64,000 bases of DNA from CAYXSX01 sp964467925. Lineage in GTDB: Bacteria > Pseudomonadota > Alphaproteobacteria > Micavibrionales > Micavibrionaceae. The stretch covers positions 124,001-188,000 of the forward strand of contig CAYXSX010000002.1 of the NCBI GenBank assembly GCA_964467925.1. The letters are read 5' to 3'. Of the stretch, positions 7,831 through 16,907 are shown piece by piece. Each line of letters begins with the position of its first letter. Within the stretch, counting starts at the first letter, position 1. Below the pieces are notes generated by a model that was not told the origin of the DNA, did no database searches, and saw nothing but the letters and a program-made list of their open reading frames with translations. The position numbers and the translations under genes are program-made.

Positions 7831-8993
7831 GTGCGTTCGGCGGTGGGGGCGTCCACCGTGGCGGCGGGCGCGGGCGCAAGTTCCATCGTGGCCTTGAGAC
7901 GGGCTAGCCAAGGCCGCGGTAAAAACGCTACAAGCACACCTTCGTCCTCATCAGTGTGAGCCTTAAAACGAAAAATTGTAAAGTGCGGATTTCTTCGACC
8001 ATAGCTGTGCATTGTTCTGAAACGATCATAGGAGGCAATTTCAGGAAGCGTGCCAGGATCGAAAAAACTTTCTATAGCTTCGAAAGGTATTAAATACCCC
8101 CGGGGAGAATTTGCTTGCGTTAAAAGGTATATGTCTGGAAATTGACCTTCTCCGGCCTCGGTGAAAGCCTTTTTCATGGCGTGAATTTTCGTATTTGAAA
8201 CCATTGTGCCCGTGATTTCACCTACCATGCGTTCTGTTAGTGTGCTTTGAACGGTATCCCAGATATTACGAGCGTTTTCGGGCGGGATGTGCGAAATGGG
8301 TGGGATATTCGTGTATTCTTGCGCGGCTATTACTGCCGTTAGGCTTTTATAATCCTCTATATCTGCTCTGGGTATACCGAAACCGTCTGGAACAGAAATA
8401 TCCTTTAAATCTGGCGTACCGTTTTTGCCGTTGTCCGGAGGTGTGTCAGGGCCAGTTAGCTGTGGTTCAGGTTCAGCCAGTGCACCGTCGGGAGAAACAA
8501 AACGGAAATCTGTGAGATTTTTCTCAACCCAGCTTGGCCTTGCCACGCGGAACAAAACTTCGGGTTTTAATGTGATGGGGTCGATTTTGTCGCCTATGAC
8601 CGGTTCGATATGAGGGTCTTTTTCAGTCGGAAGGGGTCCGCCATCGGTGATTAGTCGGATAAGATTGGAACGTAAAAGTTGAGGATTGGGAAGGTCGCTG
8701 ATTTTTGTCGGCGGTTTTTTTGTCTTTACAGAGACCTCTATAACGAACGCCGGTGATTTTTCCGGGGGTAGCAGGTAGGCCATGCTACCGTGATTATCGA
8801 GTTTTACCGCCAGCACGAGTGGTTTTCCTTTTGCTGTTTCGTGCTTTTCAGCTGTTTCTAAAATTTCGGGAATGCCCGTAGCATTTCCGAGAGCATCAAT
8901 TGTCCAGACGACCGCATCGGGGGGTGGAAGCGTTAAACGATTGGAGGCAAGGACAGGAAGGCCATTTTTGAAAGCAGATTTTGCACGTGCCAT
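7827..8993 (-). CDS. hypothetical protein, 388 aa
   Basis: A soluble protein without signal peptide or membrane segments. It appears to have two alpha/beta parts joined by a proline- and glycine-rich linker around residues 180-205 (TGPDTPPDNGKNGTPD). The C-terminal half has YLIPFEAIESFF and FTIFRFKAHTDEDEGVLVAFL. I do not recognise a family. The body of the gene is more AT-rich than gmk and rsmA next to it, suggesting a lineage-specific or acquired gene. Transcribed alone, with 62 bp to the rsmA stop. Confidence 0.6.
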   Translation of the reverse strand: MARAKSAFKNGLPVLASNRLTLPPPDAVVWTIDALGNATGIPEILETAEKHETAKGKPLVLAVKLDNHGSMAYLLPPEKSPAFVIEVSVKTKKPPTKISDLPNPQLLRSNLIRLITDGGPLPTEKDPHIEPVIGDKIDPITLKPEVLFRVARPSWVEKNLTDFRFVSPDGALAEPEPQLTGPDTPPDNGKNGTPDLKDISVPDGFGIPRADIEDYKSLTAVIAAQEYTNIPPISHIPPENARNIWDTVQSTLTERMVGEITGTMVSNTKIHAMKKAFTEAGEGQFPDIYLLTQANSPRGYLIPFEAIESFFDPGTLPEIASYDRFRTMHSYGRRNPHFTIFRFKAHTDEDEGVLVAFLPRPWLARLKATMELAPAPAATVDAPTAERT

Positions 8994-9055
8994 AATTTTT
9001 ACTCTAAATAGTTACTTAAAAAAACGCCCAACAATTAACATATTGTGACGTCATG

Positions 9056-9904
9056 TCAAGGTTTAATGGAAATTGCTTTGGCGAGGCGGATGAAATCGGC
9101 GACGGATAGTTCTTCGGCGCGCATGGTGGGGTCGATGTTACATTCTTCCATGGCAGTGGTGTAATCCTTTAGGCTGGAGCGGAGCATTTTGCGGCGCTGG
9201 CCGAAAGCGGCGGCGGTGAGGGTTTCTATTGCCTTAAAGGGCGGGGCATCGGTCTCTGGCGGGCGGGGAGTGAAACGCACCACGGAAGAGGAGATTTTGG
9301 GCGGCGGGGTGAACGCGCCGGCGGGCAAATCCATCACTTTTTTGGTTTCACACAGCCAGCCCGCGAGGATGGAAAGCCTCCCGTAGGCTTTGGTGCCGGG
9401 CCGCGCGGTGATGCGCTCGGCCACTTCCTTTTGGAACATCAGGGTCATGGAATTATACGCGCCCGCATCCTGTCTTATCTGCGCGAGCCAGCCGGTCAAA
9501 AGCGGCGTGGCGATGTTATAGGGCAGATTGGCGACAATGGCGCGAGGCGCGGGAACAAGCGCGGTAAGATCGGCGGTGAGGGCGTCCTGCTGTAACAGCC
9601 GCAGCCGCCCGTTTGCCGCGGCCTGCAGGCTTTGCAGGGCCTCTATGGCGCGGGGGTCGAATTCCAGCGCGGTGACGCTGGCGGCGTCCGTCTTTAACAG
9701 AGAGCGGGTGAGCCCGCCGGGGCCGGGGCCGATTTCGATCACGTGGACGCCCGACAGATCGCCCGCGCCGCGCACGATTTTATCGGTGAGGTTGAGGTCG
9801 AGCAGGAAGTTCTGGCCCAGTTTTTTTTCGGCCCGTAAATTATGAGCGGCGATGATTTCCCGCAAAGGGGGAAGGGATTCGATGGCAGCGGCGTTACTGG
9901 ACAC
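9056..9904 (-). CDS. rsmA: 16S rRNA dimethyladenosine transferase RsmA (KsgA)
   Basis: 282 residues. LGQNFLLD at the N-terminus, SAM motif I IEIGPGPGGLTRSLL, and catalytic motif IV NLPYNIATPLL identify RsmA, which dimethylates two adjacent adenines in the 3' hairpin of 16S rRNA during 30S maturation. The start is a GTG at 9904 overlapping the end of surA by 11 bp, so the two are translationally coupled. In many proteobacteria pdxA lies between surA and rsmA; it is absent here. Confidence 0.97.
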   Translation of the reverse strand: MSSNAAAIESLPPLREIIAAHNLRAEKKLGQNFLLDLNLTDKIVRGAGDLSGVHVIEIGPGPGGLTRSLLKTDAASVTALEFDPRAIEALQSLQAAANGRLRLLQQDALTADLTALVPAPRAIVANLPYNIATPLLTGWLAQIRQDAGAYNSMTLMFQKEVAERITARPGTKAYGRLSILAGWLCETKKVMDLPAGAFTPPPKISSSVVRFTPRPPETDAPPFKAIETLTAAAFGQRRKMLRSSLKDYTTAMEECNIDPTMRAEELSVADFIRLAKAISIKP

Positions 9905-10832
9905 GGTATTCCACGAAGGCGCGGCCCTTCAGGTCCAGAAAACGGCTGCGCTGCATCCTATCGAGGCGCTCAAGCTCCAGATCCTGTGTGATCTGGGCGC
10001 GGGAGGGTAGCGTGTCTTCGGTAATCCGGCGTTTGTCGCGCAGCATCAGAATGCGGTAGCCCTCAAGCGCGCGGATGGGATCGCTGATCTGATTTTTTTC
10101 CATCTGGCTAAGGGCCGCGCTGGTTTGCTCGGAAACTTGCCCCTGACTGATCCAGCCCAGATCACCGCCCTGCGGCGCGCCTGCGGCCTTGGAAAATTGT
10201 TGTGCCACGCGGAAGAACGGCGCTTTTCCTTCGCGAATCTGCGTCGTCAGATGATAGGCAAGCTCGCGCACTTCCTGCTCTTCCTGAGGCGAGTTTACGG
10301 GCAGGAAAATTTCCGCGGCCAGATATTCCTCCAGCCCGATATTGCGGCGGATGCGTTCGAGCACGGCGTCAACATCGGTCTCGCTGATGGAAATCTGCGG
10401 GCGCAGGACGTGCTGGATCACGCTGTTCCAGGCGATCTGCGCCTTGATCTGGCGCTCCATGGTGGCGAGGGAGATACCGCTGGTCTCAAGCGCTTTCTGG
10501 AATTGCTCGGGCGTCATATTGTTGCGCTCCGCCAGCTGGGCGAAGCCTGTGGCGATATTTTCGTCCGTAATCTCCATCTCCAGCCGCTCGGCTTCCTGAA
10601 GCTTGATCTGTTCCTCGATCAGGGAGCTTAATACCTGCGGCGTCAGGTGCTTGACCGTATCGGGGTTGAGTTTGAGGCCGGAGGAAACGGCGACCATGTA
10701 GATACGTTCGTTCAGGTCGGAATAGCTGATGGCGTCTTCGTTGACCACGGCAGCAATGCTTTCTGTCTGGGCGTTTGCAGCAAATGGCAGCGCCAGAAGG
10801 AAAAGCACGATGAACGGAAAAATTATACGCAT
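9894..10832 (-). CDS. surA: SurA-type periplasmic chaperone/peptidyl-prolyl isomerase
   Basis: About 312 residues from the ATG at 10832, which gives a clean signal peptide (basic MRII, hydrophobic core, cleavage after ANA). A SurA N-terminal helical domain follows, then one parvulin domain (FFRVAQQFSKA, GGDLGWISQGQ). SurA escorts outer-membrane proteins through the periplasm. An upstream in-frame ATG at 10883 overlaps the stop of the NDUFA9-like gene (ATGA) and is an alternative start with a 17-residue extension; neither has a strong ribosome site. The order with rsmA is conserved. Confidence 0.9.
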   Translation of the reverse strand: MRIIFPFIVLFLLALPFAANAQTESIAAVVNEDAISYSDLNERIYMVAVSSGLKLNPDTVKHLTPQVLSSLIEEQIKLQEAERLEMEITDENIATGFAQLAERNNMTPEQFQKALETSGISLATMERQIKAQIAWNSVIQHVLRPQISISETDVDAVLERIRRNIGLEEYLAAEIFLPVNSPQEEQEVRELAYHLTTQIREGKAPFFRVAQQFSKAAGAPQGGDLGWISQGQVSEQTSAALSQMEKNQISDPIRALEGYRILMLRDKRRITEDTLPSRAQITQDLELERLDRMQRSRFLDLKGRAFVEYRVQ

Positions 10833-10879
10833 GATGCGTTTATAATACGATAAACCCGGCTTGGCAAATAAGCTTGCGA

Positions 10880-11821
10880 TCATGCGGCAAAACGCCCGCC
10901 GGCGCGGTAGGTTTCAAGGTATAGCGGCAGGATCAGATCAAGCGCGGTGGGGTGGATGTCCAGATCCTCGAGGTTCAGCGCTTTTTGCGATACCACGTTA
11001 TCGGTTTTCAGGCTTTCGACCTGATCGCGGGTGAGCGGCGGATTGGGGATAACGCCCATGAAAAATGCCTGAATTTTCGCCATGCAGAACGGGATTTTCA
11101 CCAGTTTGCGCTGGCGGCCTGTAAATTTAAACAGGCGCTGGTAGATTTCGCGGAAGTTCAAAATCTCCGGCCCGCCAAGCTCGTAGATATTGCCGGGAGT
11201 ATCTTCGCGCTCAAGTGCGGCCATAGCCGCATCGGCCACATCGCCGGCAAAAACGGGTTGGAACCGCGTCCAGCCGCCGCCGATAAGCGGAAGTGCGGGC
11301 AGGTAGCGCGCCATTTCGGCGAACATGTTGAAGAAGGAATCCCCTTCTCCGAAAATTACGGAAGGGCGCAGGATAGTAGCGGTTTTAAAGTTTTTGTGCA
11401 GGAGTTTTTCCCCCTCCAGCTTGGTCTGGGCGTAGCGGGAGGTGGAATCCTCGATGCCCAGCGCGGAAATATGGACGAGGCGTTTAACACCCTCGTTTTT
11501 GCACGCCTTGGCGATTTCGGCTGGAAGGTCGGTATGGATACGCGTAAAATCACCCTTCTTTTTTTCGGCCAGAATGCCAACGCAATTCACCACGTAATCG
11601 GAACCCGAAACGGCGAGCGCGATACTGGCTGGATCGCGGTAGTTACAAGCAAACGGAACGACCTGACCCACGGAGCCCGCGGGTTTGAGGAAATAGGCGC
11701 TTTCCGGCACGCGGGTGGCGACCTTGATACGGATGCTGCGTTTGGCAAGCTCGCGCACGACAAGCGAGCCGACAAAGCCGGTACCGCCGAATACGGTGGC
11801 TGTTTTGTAATTACGCGTCAT
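10880..11821 (-). CDS. NDUFA9-like NAD(P)-binding protein
   Basis: 313 residues, extended SDR fold. N-terminal ATVFGGTGFVGSLVVREL binds the dinucleotide; VNCVGILAEKKKGDF and HISALGIEDSTSRYAQTK follow. This pattern matches the complex I NDUFA9 subunit family common in alphaproteobacteria, which associates with NADH:ubiquinone oxidoreductase and may bind NADPH structurally. It is the first gene of a coupled minus-strand set with surA and rsmA. Confidence 0.85.
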   Translation of the reverse strand: MTRNYKTATVFGGTGFVGSLVVRELAKRSIRIKVATRVPESAYFLKPAGSVGQVVPFACNYRDPASIALAVSGSDYVVNCVGILAEKKKGDFTRIHTDLPAEIAKACKNEGVKRLVHISALGIEDSTSRYAQTKLEGEKLLHKNFKTATILRPSVIFGEGDSFFNMFAEMARYLPALPLIGGGWTRFQPVFAGDVADAAMAALEREDTPGNIYELGGPEILNFREIYQRLFKFTGRQRKLVKIPFCMAKIQAFFMGVIPNPPLTRDQVESLKTDNVVSQKALNLEDLDIHPTALDLILPLYLETYRAGGRFAA

Positions 11822-11908
11822 GAGGGCTCCTTTTTTTCATCAATATGGCTTTCGTATTTACTCAAGTCCAGATGAAACTTTTAAGGCAAAGCGTACGAAT
11901 ATAACAAT

Positions 11909-12631
11909 ATGATAAAAAATATTATTTTGGCTCTGATTGTAATCTTTGCTTTGGCTTTTTGGAGCCAGCATGTTTCCTCCTCTGAAAAGACAGACATTCA
12001 TTCTTCTCAAGCTCCTATAGTTGTCGAGCTTTTCACTTCGCAAAGCTGCTCTTCCTGCCCGCCCGCAGACAAGGTTCTAACTGCTTTAGCACAGCATGAA
12101 AATGTGATTGCCCTGTCTTGTAACGTGACCTATTGGAACCATTTAAGCTGGAAAGACACGCTATCCCGCCAGTTCTGCACGGACCGCCAGCGGGGGTACG
12201 CCTCCGCCATGAATTCCCGCCGTGTGTATACGCCGCAAATGGTGGTGAACGGGGGTGTGGAGTTTATAGGTTCCGCCCGTGGCAAGGCGCAGGCGGCGGT
12301 CAATAAGGCCGCGGGTAAGATTAAAGCCATAGAGATTTCAAAATCGGGAAATGTAATGCAAATTTCTCTCCCCGAAATTGAAAAAGGCACCTATACGCTT
12401 TGGGTCATGGGGATTGGTGAATCTCTGACGCAGGATGTGCCGTCAGGTGAAAATCGCGGCAAATCACTGCACTATACCAATCCTGTCAGTACGCTTGATA
12501 ACCTCAAGGACTGGGACGGCTCTGCCCAAACTCGTGAATACGAAATTCTGGACGATCTTACAGGTATCGCCATTATCGCCCAACCAGACCGTTATGAACC
12601 CATCGTTGCAGCGGGGAAAGCCGATTTCTAA
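11909..12631 (+). CDS. DUF1223 thioredoxin-fold secreted protein
   Basis: 240 residues. An N-terminal hydrophobic segment (about 5-20) is a signal peptide or anchor. The following VVELFTSQSCSSCPPADKVL contains the CSSC motif characteristic of DUF1223, a thioredoxin-like family whose founding members were described as secreted or periplasmic. YTPQMVVNGGVEFIGS is the cis-Pro region. Probably a periplasmic thiol protein; substrate unknown. Divergent from the NDUFA9-like gene. Confidence 0.88.
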   Translation: MIKNIILALIVIFALAFWSQHVSSSEKTDIHSSQAPIVVELFTSQSCSSCPPADKVLTALAQHENVIALSCNVTYWNHLSWKDTLSRQFCTDRQRGYASAMNSRRVYTPQMVVNGGVEFIGSARGKAQAAVNKAAGKIKAIEISKSGNVMQISLPEIEKGTYTLWVMGIGESLTQDVPSGENRGKSLHYTNPVSTLDNLKDWDGSAQTREYEILDDLTGIAIIAQPDRYEPIVAAGKADF

Positions 12632-12640
12632 GAGGATTTT

Positions 12641-13219
12641 TCAGGCTGCGTTTGCGGCTAGTTTCGGAAGATTGTGATAACGATTGAACTCTTCAACTGC
12701 ATCATCAAAGATGGGCTCGCCTTCGTCCGGACCATCCGGTTGACGAGAGAATATTTTCCAACCGTAATAGTTAAGTAAAAAGGCCTCTACATAAAAATTC
12801 AACGCAGCTGTAAGAACAGCCCCTTGTGTTTTGAAGCCCAAAGATTGCCGAATTTTTTCAATTCTGCCCAAGCCGTTTTCGTCTACAACAAGTCTCAAGT
12901 TTACTTCTAATTGTCTATCAATCGGAAAATTCAAAACGGGAAATTTCTTACTGGCTTGAAAAACTCTAAAATATTCGCCGCCAGCTTCCGTTGTTTTTGT
13001 ATAGTGTTCAAAAAGCTTAACCGCATCATGCATAAACCCCGTAGGGGTTAAGGGATCTTTTTCCCCAGAGTTTATTATCTTTAAAGCCTTTTTTAGATTA
13101 TAGGCGTCATGGCCGGTAACAGAAAAGGGGATACCCGGGAGCTGTGCGTCTTCTGTGGCCTTAGTTTTAAAGAGGGCAGGTAAGCGACCAGATATTTTTT
13201 TCCAAAAATCGTCAAACAT
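12641..13219 (-). CDS. hypothetical protein, 192 aa
   Basis: A soluble protein with no signal peptide and no recognised domain. The segment RIEKIRQSLGFKTQGAVLTA resembles a ribbon-helix-helix-like or small helical module but is not diagnostic. The gene is AT-rich relative to the helicase gene that precedes it and ends 10 bp from the convergent DUF1223 gene. No functional claim is made. Confidence 0.55.
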   Translation of the reverse strand: MFDDFWKKISGRLPALFKTKATEDAQLPGIPFSVTGHDAYNLKKALKIINSGEKDPLTPTGFMHDAVKLFEHYTKTTEAGGEYFRVFQASKKFPVLNFPIDRQLEVNLRLVVDENGLGRIEKIRQSLGFKTQGAVLTAALNFYVEAFLLNYYGWKIFSRQPDGPDEGEPIFDDAVEEFNRYHNLPKLAANAA

Positions 13220-13262
13220 GAGAGCGTTTTATGAAAAAAAATACTCAAAATCAATATAAAAT

Positions 13263-15674
13263 TTAAGCCTTCTTCACAAAACTATCCATCACGCGTTTAT
13301 GGCCGGAATGTTCGAAATTGATGTCGAGTTTATGGCCATCAATATTGGTGATTTTTCCGTAGCCAAATTTATCGTGGAACACGCGATCACCTCTTTTAAA
13401 GAGACCCTCTCTCTGGGCTTGCCTTGCTCGCCCTTCCCTCTCCCTTAAGGGAGAGGGATTAAGGGAGAGGGCGCGGGGAGAAAAACCACTTGAATCCCAA
13501 TGCTGGGACCTTCCGCCGCCATAGCCACCCATATCGGATGTTACATCGACTTGTGCGGGCGGCAACTCATCAACAAAGCGCGAGGGCAGGGCATTCACAT
13601 AGTTACCGTAGATACGGCGGTTTCCGGCAAAGGAGATATAAGCTTTCTTACGCGCGCGGGTGATCCCGACATAGGCAAGGCGGCGCTCTTCCTCCAGCCC
13701 CTTAAGTCCTTTTTCATCCATAGAGCGCTGGGAGGGGAACAACCCTTCCTCCCACCCCGGTAGGAAGACTGTATCGAATTCCAACCCCTTCGCGCCGTGG
13801 AGCGTCATAATCGTCACAAATTCTCCATCGGCATTGTCCTGATTTTCGAGCACAAGGGCGACATGCTCCAAAAACTCTTGCAAGCTCTCATAATCCTGCA
13901 TGCCGGAAACAAGTTCGTTTAAGTTCTCAATCCGCCCCGGTGCTTGCGGTGTGTTATCCGTCTTCCACATTTGCAGGTAACCGGATTCTTCCAGAACTGC
14001 GCTTGCCAGCTCCGCATGGTGCATATTCCCCGCCAAAGATCTCCAACGCTGCAAATCATCAATAAATTTCATCAGCGCGGCTTTAGTCTTGCCCGTAAAT
14101 TCATCGGTTTGCGTCATATCCATGATGGCGTCATTCAGACAAATACCGTGCGTACGCCCATAGGCATAAAGTTTTTTCACCGTCGCATCGCCGATAGACC
14201 GCTTGGGCACATTGATAATACGCTCCAGCGCCAGATCGTCGGCAGGCTGCGCGATAATGCGTAAATAAGCCAGGGCATCGCGAATTTCTTGACGCTCATA
14301 GAAACGCGGCCCGCCAATCACCTTATACGGCACGCCCAGCTGAATAAACCGCTCTTCAAACTCGCGGGTCTGGAAGCCCGTGCGCACCAGCACGGCAATC
14401 TGGTTGAGGGAGCAGCCTTTATAATAATTGTCATCCTGAGCGGAGGCACGAAGTGCCGAAGTCGGAGGATCTCCTTGGGTTGCATGAGATTCTTCGACTA
14501 CGCTCGCCCCGGATTCAATCCGGGGCTCGCTTCGCTCAGAATGACATGATTTTAGATAGAGTTCGTGCTTGCGCTGAAGCTGCTCAATCTCTTCGCCAAC
14601 CCAGCGTGCTTCAGCTTCTCCGTCCCAGAGACCTCGCACAGAGACTTTCTCGCCTTCTCCGGCTTCGCTCCAAAGCTCTTTGCCCAAACGGCTTTCATTA
14701 TTGCCGATCACTGCACCGGCGGCTTTCAGAATGTTATTGGTTGAACGGTAGTTCTGCTCCAGCCGGATAATCTTCGCGCCCGGAAAATCATGTTCGAATT
14801 TTAAAATATTCCCGACTTCTGCGCCGCGCCAGCCATAGATCGACTGGTCATCGTCACCGACACAGCAAATGTTGCAAACCTTGTTGCCTTGCCCGTCCTG
14901 CCCCTGCGCCAGAAGCCTTAGCCACATATACTGCGCAACGTTAGTGTCCTGATACTCGTCCACCATGATATAGCGGAATTTGCGCTGATAATCCTCCAGC
15001 ACCGCCTTGTTTTCCGGGTTTTTCAGGATGGTTATCATATGAAGGAGCAGATCACCAAAGTCACACGCATTCACGGCCTTTAATCTTGTCTGGTATTCCT
15101 TATAAAGCTCTCCCAGCGCGCCGCCTGCAACATCGCCCACCTCGTCCAGATTGACCCGCGATGGCACAAGCCCACGATCTTTCCAGCGGTCGATATAATG
15201 GATCATCGCCTTGGGCGCCCATTTCTTGGTATCGATATTCCGCGCTTCCATGATCTGTTTCAGAAGACGCACTTGATCATCCGGATCAAGGATTGTGAAA
15301 TTGGAAGACAGTCCCACAAGGTCGGCATGTTTGCGCAGCATACGCACAGCCAGCGCATGGAACGTACCCAGCCACCACCCTTCCACAGGGGCACCGTTCA
15401 GAAGCTTGCTGACACGCTCTTTCATTTCCTGCGCGGCCTTATTGGTAAAAGTCACCGCCAGAATTTGTGAGGGATATGCCTTACCCGTTTGCAGCAAATG
15501 CGCAAGGCGCGTTGTCAGCACGCGGGTCTTGCCCGTACCCGCGCCCGCCAGCACCAGCAAAGGCCCGTCCAGCGTCTCTACTGCTTCGCGCTGCTCGGGA
15601 TTAAGACCCTGAAAATAAGGGGCGTCGGCACGCATCCCTGCTATGGCCATTTGTGAAATGGATTGTTCGTTCAT
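13263..15674 (-). CDS. uvrD: UvrD/PcrA-type ATP-dependent DNA helicase
   Basis: 803 residues, superfamily 1A. Q motif LNPEQREAV, Walker A LAGAGTGKTRVL, DEYQDTN Walker B, DDQSIYGWRGA, LEQNYRST and TLHGAKGLEFDTVF are all present. It unwinds DNA in nucleotide excision and mismatch repair. Two stretches do not belong to the family: residues about 377-415, and about 735-755 near the C-terminus. Both are translated repeat elements inserted in frame (14430-14545 and 13434-13472). All motifs survive, so the protein is probably active. The usual basic C-terminal domain (FGYGKI) is intact. Confidence 0.95.
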   Translation of the reverse strand: MNEQSISQMAIAGMRADAPYFQGLNPEQREAVETLDGPLLVLAGAGTGKTRVLTTRLAHLLQTGKAYPSQILAVTFTNKAAQEMKERVSKLLNGAPVEGWWLGTFHALAVRMLRKHADLVGLSSNFTILDPDDQVRLLKQIMEARNIDTKKWAPKAMIHYIDRWKDRGLVPSRVNLDEVGDVAGGALGELYKEYQTRLKAVNACDFGDLLLHMITILKNPENKAVLEDYQRKFRYIMVDEYQDTNVAQYMWLRLLAQGQDGQGNKVCNICCVGDDDQSIYGWRGAEVGNILKFEHDFPGAKIIRLEQNYRSTNNILKAAGAVIGNNESRLGKELWSEAGEGEKVSVRGLWDGEAEARWVGEEIEQLQRKHELYLKSCHSERSEPRIESGASVVEESHATQGDPPTSALRASAQDDNYYKGCSLNQIAVLVRTGFQTREFEERFIQLGVPYKVIGGPRFYERQEIRDALAYLRIIAQPADDLALERIINVPKRSIGDATVKKLYAYGRTHGICLNDAIMDMTQTDEFTGKTKAALMKFIDDLQRWRSLAGNMHHAELASAVLEESGYLQMWKTDNTPQAPGRIENLNELVSGMQDYESLQEFLEHVALVLENQDNADGEFVTIMTLHGAKGLEFDTVFLPGWEEGLFPSQRSMDEKGLKGLEEERRLAYVGITRARKKAYISFAGNRRIYGNYVNALPSRFVDELPPAQVDVTSDMGGYGGGRSQHWDSSGFSPRALSLNPSPLREREGRARQAQREGLFKRGDRVFHDKFGYGKITNIDGHKLDINFEHSGHKRVMDSFVKKA
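13434..13472. repeat. GGGAGAGGG palindromic repeat inside helicase gene
   Basis: A tandem and inverted arrangement of CCCTCTCCCTTAAGGGAGAG. It is translated in the helicase as LNPSPLREREGRA, a familiar signature of this repeat type when read as protein. It lies in the flexible C-terminal region of the helicase and keeps the frame open. Confidence 0.7.
14430..14545. repeat. palindromic element inserted in frame in helicase gene
   Basis: About 116 bp bounded by TCATCCTGAG and CTCAGAATGACA, which are imperfect inverted repeats, with an inner hairpin CCCCGGATTCAATCCGGGG. Read in the helicase frame it gives CHSERSEPRIESG and related residues. The same class of element occurs between genes at 35767-35923. 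Confidence 0.8.
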
Positions 15675-15735
15675 GGTTACAAAATAGGGTTATGCACGGC
15701 GCAAAAGCAAGGGCGGCAATGCTTTTATGGGCGGT

Positions 15736-16803
15736 TTATTCCGCCGCACCGTCTTGTGCGGATTTTTTGTGCTCGTGAGTGTGGGAAGCCACGACCTGAT
15801 TACGGCCGTTTTCTTTGGCGTTATAAAGCGCGGAATCGGCGCGTTTGATCAGTTCCTCGATGGATTCTTCAGGGTCGAATTCCGCCACGCCAGCCGATAG
15901 CGTTATTTTGCCAAGATTTTGTCCGGTGGAGCGGTTGACCAGTTCCTTGCCTGCCACAGACATGCGCAATGAATCAGCAACCTTGAAGCCGCCGGAGAGG
16001 CCCGTTTCGGGCAGGATAATGGCAAATTCTTCGCCGCCGTAGCGCGCGGCAAGGTCGCGGCCCTTCACCCCGTCGGTCAGGGTCTTGCCGACAAGGCGCA
16101 GGACAAGGTCGCCGATCTGGTGGCCGTGGCCGTCATTGAAGCTTTTGAAATGGTCGATGTCGAGCAGCAGCAGGCAATAGGTCGTTTTTTCTTCCTTTGC
16201 CTCCTTGGTAATGCGTTTGATTTCGTTATCGAAGGCCTTGCGGTTGGAAAGCCCGGTCAGGCTGTCGGTAAGGGCTTCCTTGCGCACGATTTCAAGGTCT
16301 TTTTGCAGCTCCGCCATGGCGGTCGAGGATTTCGCCAGCTCCTGTTCCAGCCGCTGGTTTTGCGCCATCATATTCTTTGTGCTGTCTTTCACCGCGCCGA
16401 GCGCTTTTTTCAACTCGGCAGGGCTGGCATTTTCCCCTAGTGAGCCTGTGGCAGTTTCCAGCGCCGTATTGTATTCGGCCGTGGAGGCCTTCACCGTGCT
16501 GACCACGCTGGTTACGGTTTTAATCGTATTCTGGATCTGGTCGCTGGTTTTACGGACGCGGTCAGCCTCGCGGTCGTTGCTTAAATAGCGGTCATGCAGT
16601 TCCTGGCAGTTTTCCTGCGAGATTTTCTTGCCGCTTTGCTCAAAAATTTCCACGGCGCGGTTGAGCTCCGGGTTCGTGCCCGCATAAACCACATACCACA
16701 AATCGTAAATTTCGGGCGTGGGCGCAAGCCCTTCCTTACGGATGCGTTCCATCGCTTCCTCGGAAAAGGTTCTTGCCTTGTCTAAATCTTCAGAAGTGTT
16801 CAA
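15736..16803 (-). CDS. diguanylate cyclase, GGDEF domain
   Basis: 355 residues. The N-terminal 90 residues are helical (IRKEGLAPTPEIYDLWYVVY), a sensor type seen with alphaproteobacterial GGDEF proteins. A coiled coil at about 105-185 follows. The C-terminal GGDEF domain has LTGLSNRKAFD and an intact active site RYGGEEFAII. The product would be cyclic di-GMP. The inhibitory site five residues before GGEEF reads KGRD instead of RxxD, so feedback inhibition may be lost. No membrane helix: cytoplasmic. Confidence 0.93.
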   Translation of the reverse strand: MNTSEDLDKARTFSEEAMERIRKEGLAPTPEIYDLWYVVYAGTNPELNRAVEIFEQSGKKISQENCQELHDRYLSNDREADRVRKTSDQIQNTIKTVTSVVSTVKASTAEYNTALETATGSLGENASPAELKKALGAVKDSTKNMMAQNQRLEQELAKSSTAMAELQKDLEIVRKEALTDSLTGLSNRKAFDNEIKRITKEAKEEKTTYCLLLLDIDHFKSFNDGHGHQIGDLVLRLVGKTLTDGVKGRDLAARYGGEEFAIILPETGLSGGFKVADSLRMSVAGKELVNRSTGQNLGKITLSAGVAEFDPEESIEELIKRADSALYNAKENGRNQVVASHTHEHKKSAQDGAAE

Positions 16804-16907
16804 GTTTGATTTACTCCTGCCCTCTACCCATTAACTTTGCGCAAAATCTAAAGCCCCGCCGGAAAAATGACAAGCGGGCTTTACCAAATTATATAAAAAA
16901 TATTTAT

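Noticed and set aside
10952..11875. Plus-strand 307-codon ORF
   Set aside because: Mirror frame of the NDUFA9-like gene, no motif or ribosome site.
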